NCBI GenBank assembly: GCA_964358645.1
Contig: CAYHPW010000011.1
Coordinates: forward strand, 1 to 63,578
DNA: 63,578 nucleotides
Origin: JBBTDV01 sp038042605
Lineage (GTDB): Bacteria > Bdellovibrionota > UBA1018
Reading direction: 5' to 3'
This document shows positions 62,032-63,578 of this stretch, in pieces. The stretch's first letter is position 1. Each line of letters opens with the position of its first letter. The notes beneath the pieces are model-generated. The model saw only the letters and a list, made by a program, of their open reading frames with translations. It searched no databases and was not told where the DNA came from. A program made the translations under genes and the position numbers.

Positions 62032-62692
62032 GATCAGTACTTGGTAGTTGAGATAAAATCTTATCATAAGCGGTGCGTGCCTTGCTGAAATCCTTCATTG
62101 TCTCATAGCACCTGGCTTCGGCCATCAAAAGGTCGCCCTTGAGAGACTCCTCACCGAGGGCTAATGCTTTTTCGAATGAATTAACGGCTTCAACACACTT
62201 ACCTGTATTTTCGTAAGAATAGCCCATGGACATCAATGCCAAGGCTTTCTCAAATGATCCCGAAGAATGTTCCGCAGCCTTCTGATACCAATCAACGGCT
62301 TTATCACTTTCACCATAATCATAGTAAATATCACCTATTCTTAGTTCAGCCTCCATGGCTGCTTTTGTACCACGGAACTTTTCTGCGACATCTTTCATCT
62401 GTGCCATAGATCCCACCAGTATTTTGTCAACATCAGCTTTCTTATTGGCATCTGCCAGACCCAAATTTTTCATCTCCGCTTCCAAGGCTTGCTCAGCGGA
62501 AAACAGCGCATCACGTGCCTTTGAGAGCTTGGCGGTATGCCGGTTCATGGCTAAAGTGACCAATCCTGCGACAACCAATAAGGCCACAGCCAGCCATAAA
62601 AATTTTCTACTATGCGATGAAAGCCTTGAAAAAAAAGCTGAAAGTACTTCCATGAACTGATCCGATTTTTTAACATCTGTAATAAGAGACAT
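61988..62692 (-). CDS. YfgM-like tetratricopeptide membrane protein
   Basis: 234 residues. One N-terminal transmembrane anchor (FLWLAVALLVVAGLVTLAM) puts the rest in the periplasm. TPR units follow, for example AELRIGDIYYDYGESDKAVDWYQKA and MSMGYSYENTGKCVEAVNSFEKALAL. In E. coli YfgM is such a protein encoded ahead of bamB and linked to Sec/chaperone traffic. The pairing here supports the same assignment. Confidence 0.8.
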   Translation of the reverse strand: MSLITDVKKSDQFMEVLSAFFSRLSSHSRKFLWLAVALLVVAGLVTLAMNRHTAKLSKARDALFSAEQALEAEMKNLGLADANKKADVDKILVGSMAQMKDVAEKFRGTKAAMEAELRIGDIYYDYGESDKAVDWYQKAAEHSSGSFEKALALMSMGYSYENTGKCVEAVNSFEKALALGEESLKGDLLMAEARCYETMKDFSKARTAYDKILSQLPSTDHAKTAETLKANLEQ

Positions 62693-62779
62693 ATTAATGT
62701 CTTTTTAAGAAACTCTTACAGTGTTGTCAAAAAGAAAGGCCAACGTTACCATTTATATATTGGGAGCGGCTGATAATTT

Positions 62780-63517
62780 ATGCGTGGCATTAGAAACCAA
62801 CAATGGGCTATGCTTGCTTTTTTCGCAGTTTTTATTGCCGCTTCCAACTTGTCTTCAGCTTCAGACAGAACCCAACAGCCAGAGGAAGATGATTTTTCAG
62901 GTACCCCTTTTACGGAATATGGAGAATTCAACCAAGAAGAGGAAGAAGCAGCTGAGACCAATTTTCTACAGCATGGTCGTTTTTTTGGTGTAAGCCTGGG
63001 TTTGGGCCTGGAGACTGCAAGCGGCAATCGTGGCAGTCTTTGGCAAGGCGGGTTCCCTCTTTTTGACTTAAGATTACATTATTGGTTTGATTTTAATTTT
63101 GCACTTAATCTAGGTTTATATACAGCAAGACATTTTTATGAAACACCATCCAACAACGAACACGTTGATGTAAGTTTTATTCATCTCGGGATAGACTTAA
63201 AATATTATTTCGACACAAAAAATCTTTCGGCCCCGATTAGTGCCGCGAACCCATTCCTATTGCTTGGTGGTGGAGCGTTTTCAAAAGGTGAAACATCAGC
63301 CGCACAGTCAAATGCTGAAACAGACAGTTCACTTGGCCTTAGCGCTGGTGCCGGTCTTGAATTTGCAATAACTCCAAGAAAACTTTATTTTGACTTAGAA
63401 TGGCGCATGCATTTGGTTTCTTTCAACGATACATATACCACGACATTTAAACCAATCATTGATGACATGACAGGACAGTTCTACACAATGTCGGGTAGTT
63501 TTCTTTTTACGTGGTAA
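62780..63517 (+). CDS. Probable outer-membrane beta-barrel protein, unknown
   Basis: 245 residues with a signal peptide (MLAFFAVFIAASNLSSA). An acidic linker (EEDDFSGTPF, NQEEEEAAE) is followed by barrel-like strands: FGVSLGLGLETASGN, FDLRLHYWFDFNFALNLGLY, LGLSAGAGLEFAI, and an end FLFTW with terminal aromatic residue. It resembles OmpW/OmpA-type small barrels but no family is certain. Divergent from the yfgM gene across 87 bases. Confidence 0.65.
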   Translation: MRGIRNQQWAMLAFFAVFIAASNLSSASDRTQQPEEDDFSGTPFTEYGEFNQEEEEAAETNFLQHGRFFGVSLGLGLETASGNRGSLWQGGFPLFDLRLHYWFDFNFALNLGLYTARHFYETPSNNEHVDVSFIHLGIDLKYYFDTKNLSAPISAANPFLLLGGGAFSKGETSAAQSNAETDSSLGLSAGAGLEFAITPRKLYFDLEWRMHLVSFNDTYTTTFKPIIDDMTGQFYTMSGSFLFTW

Positions 63518-63578
63518 TCATCCCCTAGCGCGACTTTATTAAATCGACCTGGACAAACTTAGGCAACCGATTGAAAGG

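Overview
This window looks like ordinary chromosome of a Gram-negative bacterium related to the former Deltaproteobacteria (for example Bdellovibrionota or a neighbouring candidate lineage). The main evidence is the block yceD-rpmF-plsX-fabH-fabD-fabG-acpP-fabF-rpiB-glyA-nrdR-nusB in the order familiar from that group. An envelope with TolC-like, BamB-like and beta-barrel proteins and many lipoproteins agrees. Codon use is mixed with moderate G+C. Placement is inferred from gene order and was not computed.

Layout. 0-9 kb: lone receiver protein, exported phosphodiesterase lipoprotein, TldD/TldE pair, a large metallopeptidase-propeller-barrel protein and a LysR regulator. 9-9.9 kb: a HEPN/MNT pair. 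9.9-20 kb: fatty-acid/phospholipid/L32 operon with glyA, nrdR and nusB, preceded by nagA. 20-26.5 kb: histone-like protein, remnant of another HEPN/MNT locus, TolC-like outer-membrane operon, a CxxC protein with a HAMP-only membrane protein, and an HtrA protease. 26.6-46.6 kb: thiolase, succinyl-CoA:acetoacetate CoA-transferase, 2-oxoacid:ferredoxin oxidoreductase (korAB), an 11-gene complex I operon (nuoA-D, H-N) without nuoEFG, a pyruvate:ferredoxin oxidoreductase split into two genes, and a ferredoxin. 46.6-48.3 kb: radical SAM gene, MNT/HEPN pair, tRNA-Leu(GAG). 48.3-53.7 kb: outer-membrane protein and a complete Liv-type amino-acid ABC transporter. 53.8-58.3 kb: two Xer-like tyrosine recombinases (one with three catalytic positions replaced), a PMT-type mannosyltransferase, a BtpA-family protein and a dif-like 28-bp site. 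58.3-63.6 kb: DUF4105/HExxH exported protein, His-rich small protein, yfgM-bamB pair and an outer-membrane protein.

How it fits together. The 26-46 kb region reads as a ferredoxin-centred energy module: 2-oxoacids and acetoacetate are converted to acyl-CoA, electrons go to ferredoxin, and a complex I lacking the NADH-oxidising subunits in this cluster could take them up. This electron route is inference.

The most unusual part is 53.8-58.3 kb. A catalytically degenerate Xer-like protein lies near a Xer-like recombinase with all catalytic residues. Directly downstream of the latter is a 28-bp sequence with an 11-6-11 layout whose one arm matches the E. coli dif XerD arm at 10 of 11 bases (compared from memory). 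If this is the chromosomal dif, the replication terminus lies in this window and the recombination system is encoded beside its own site.
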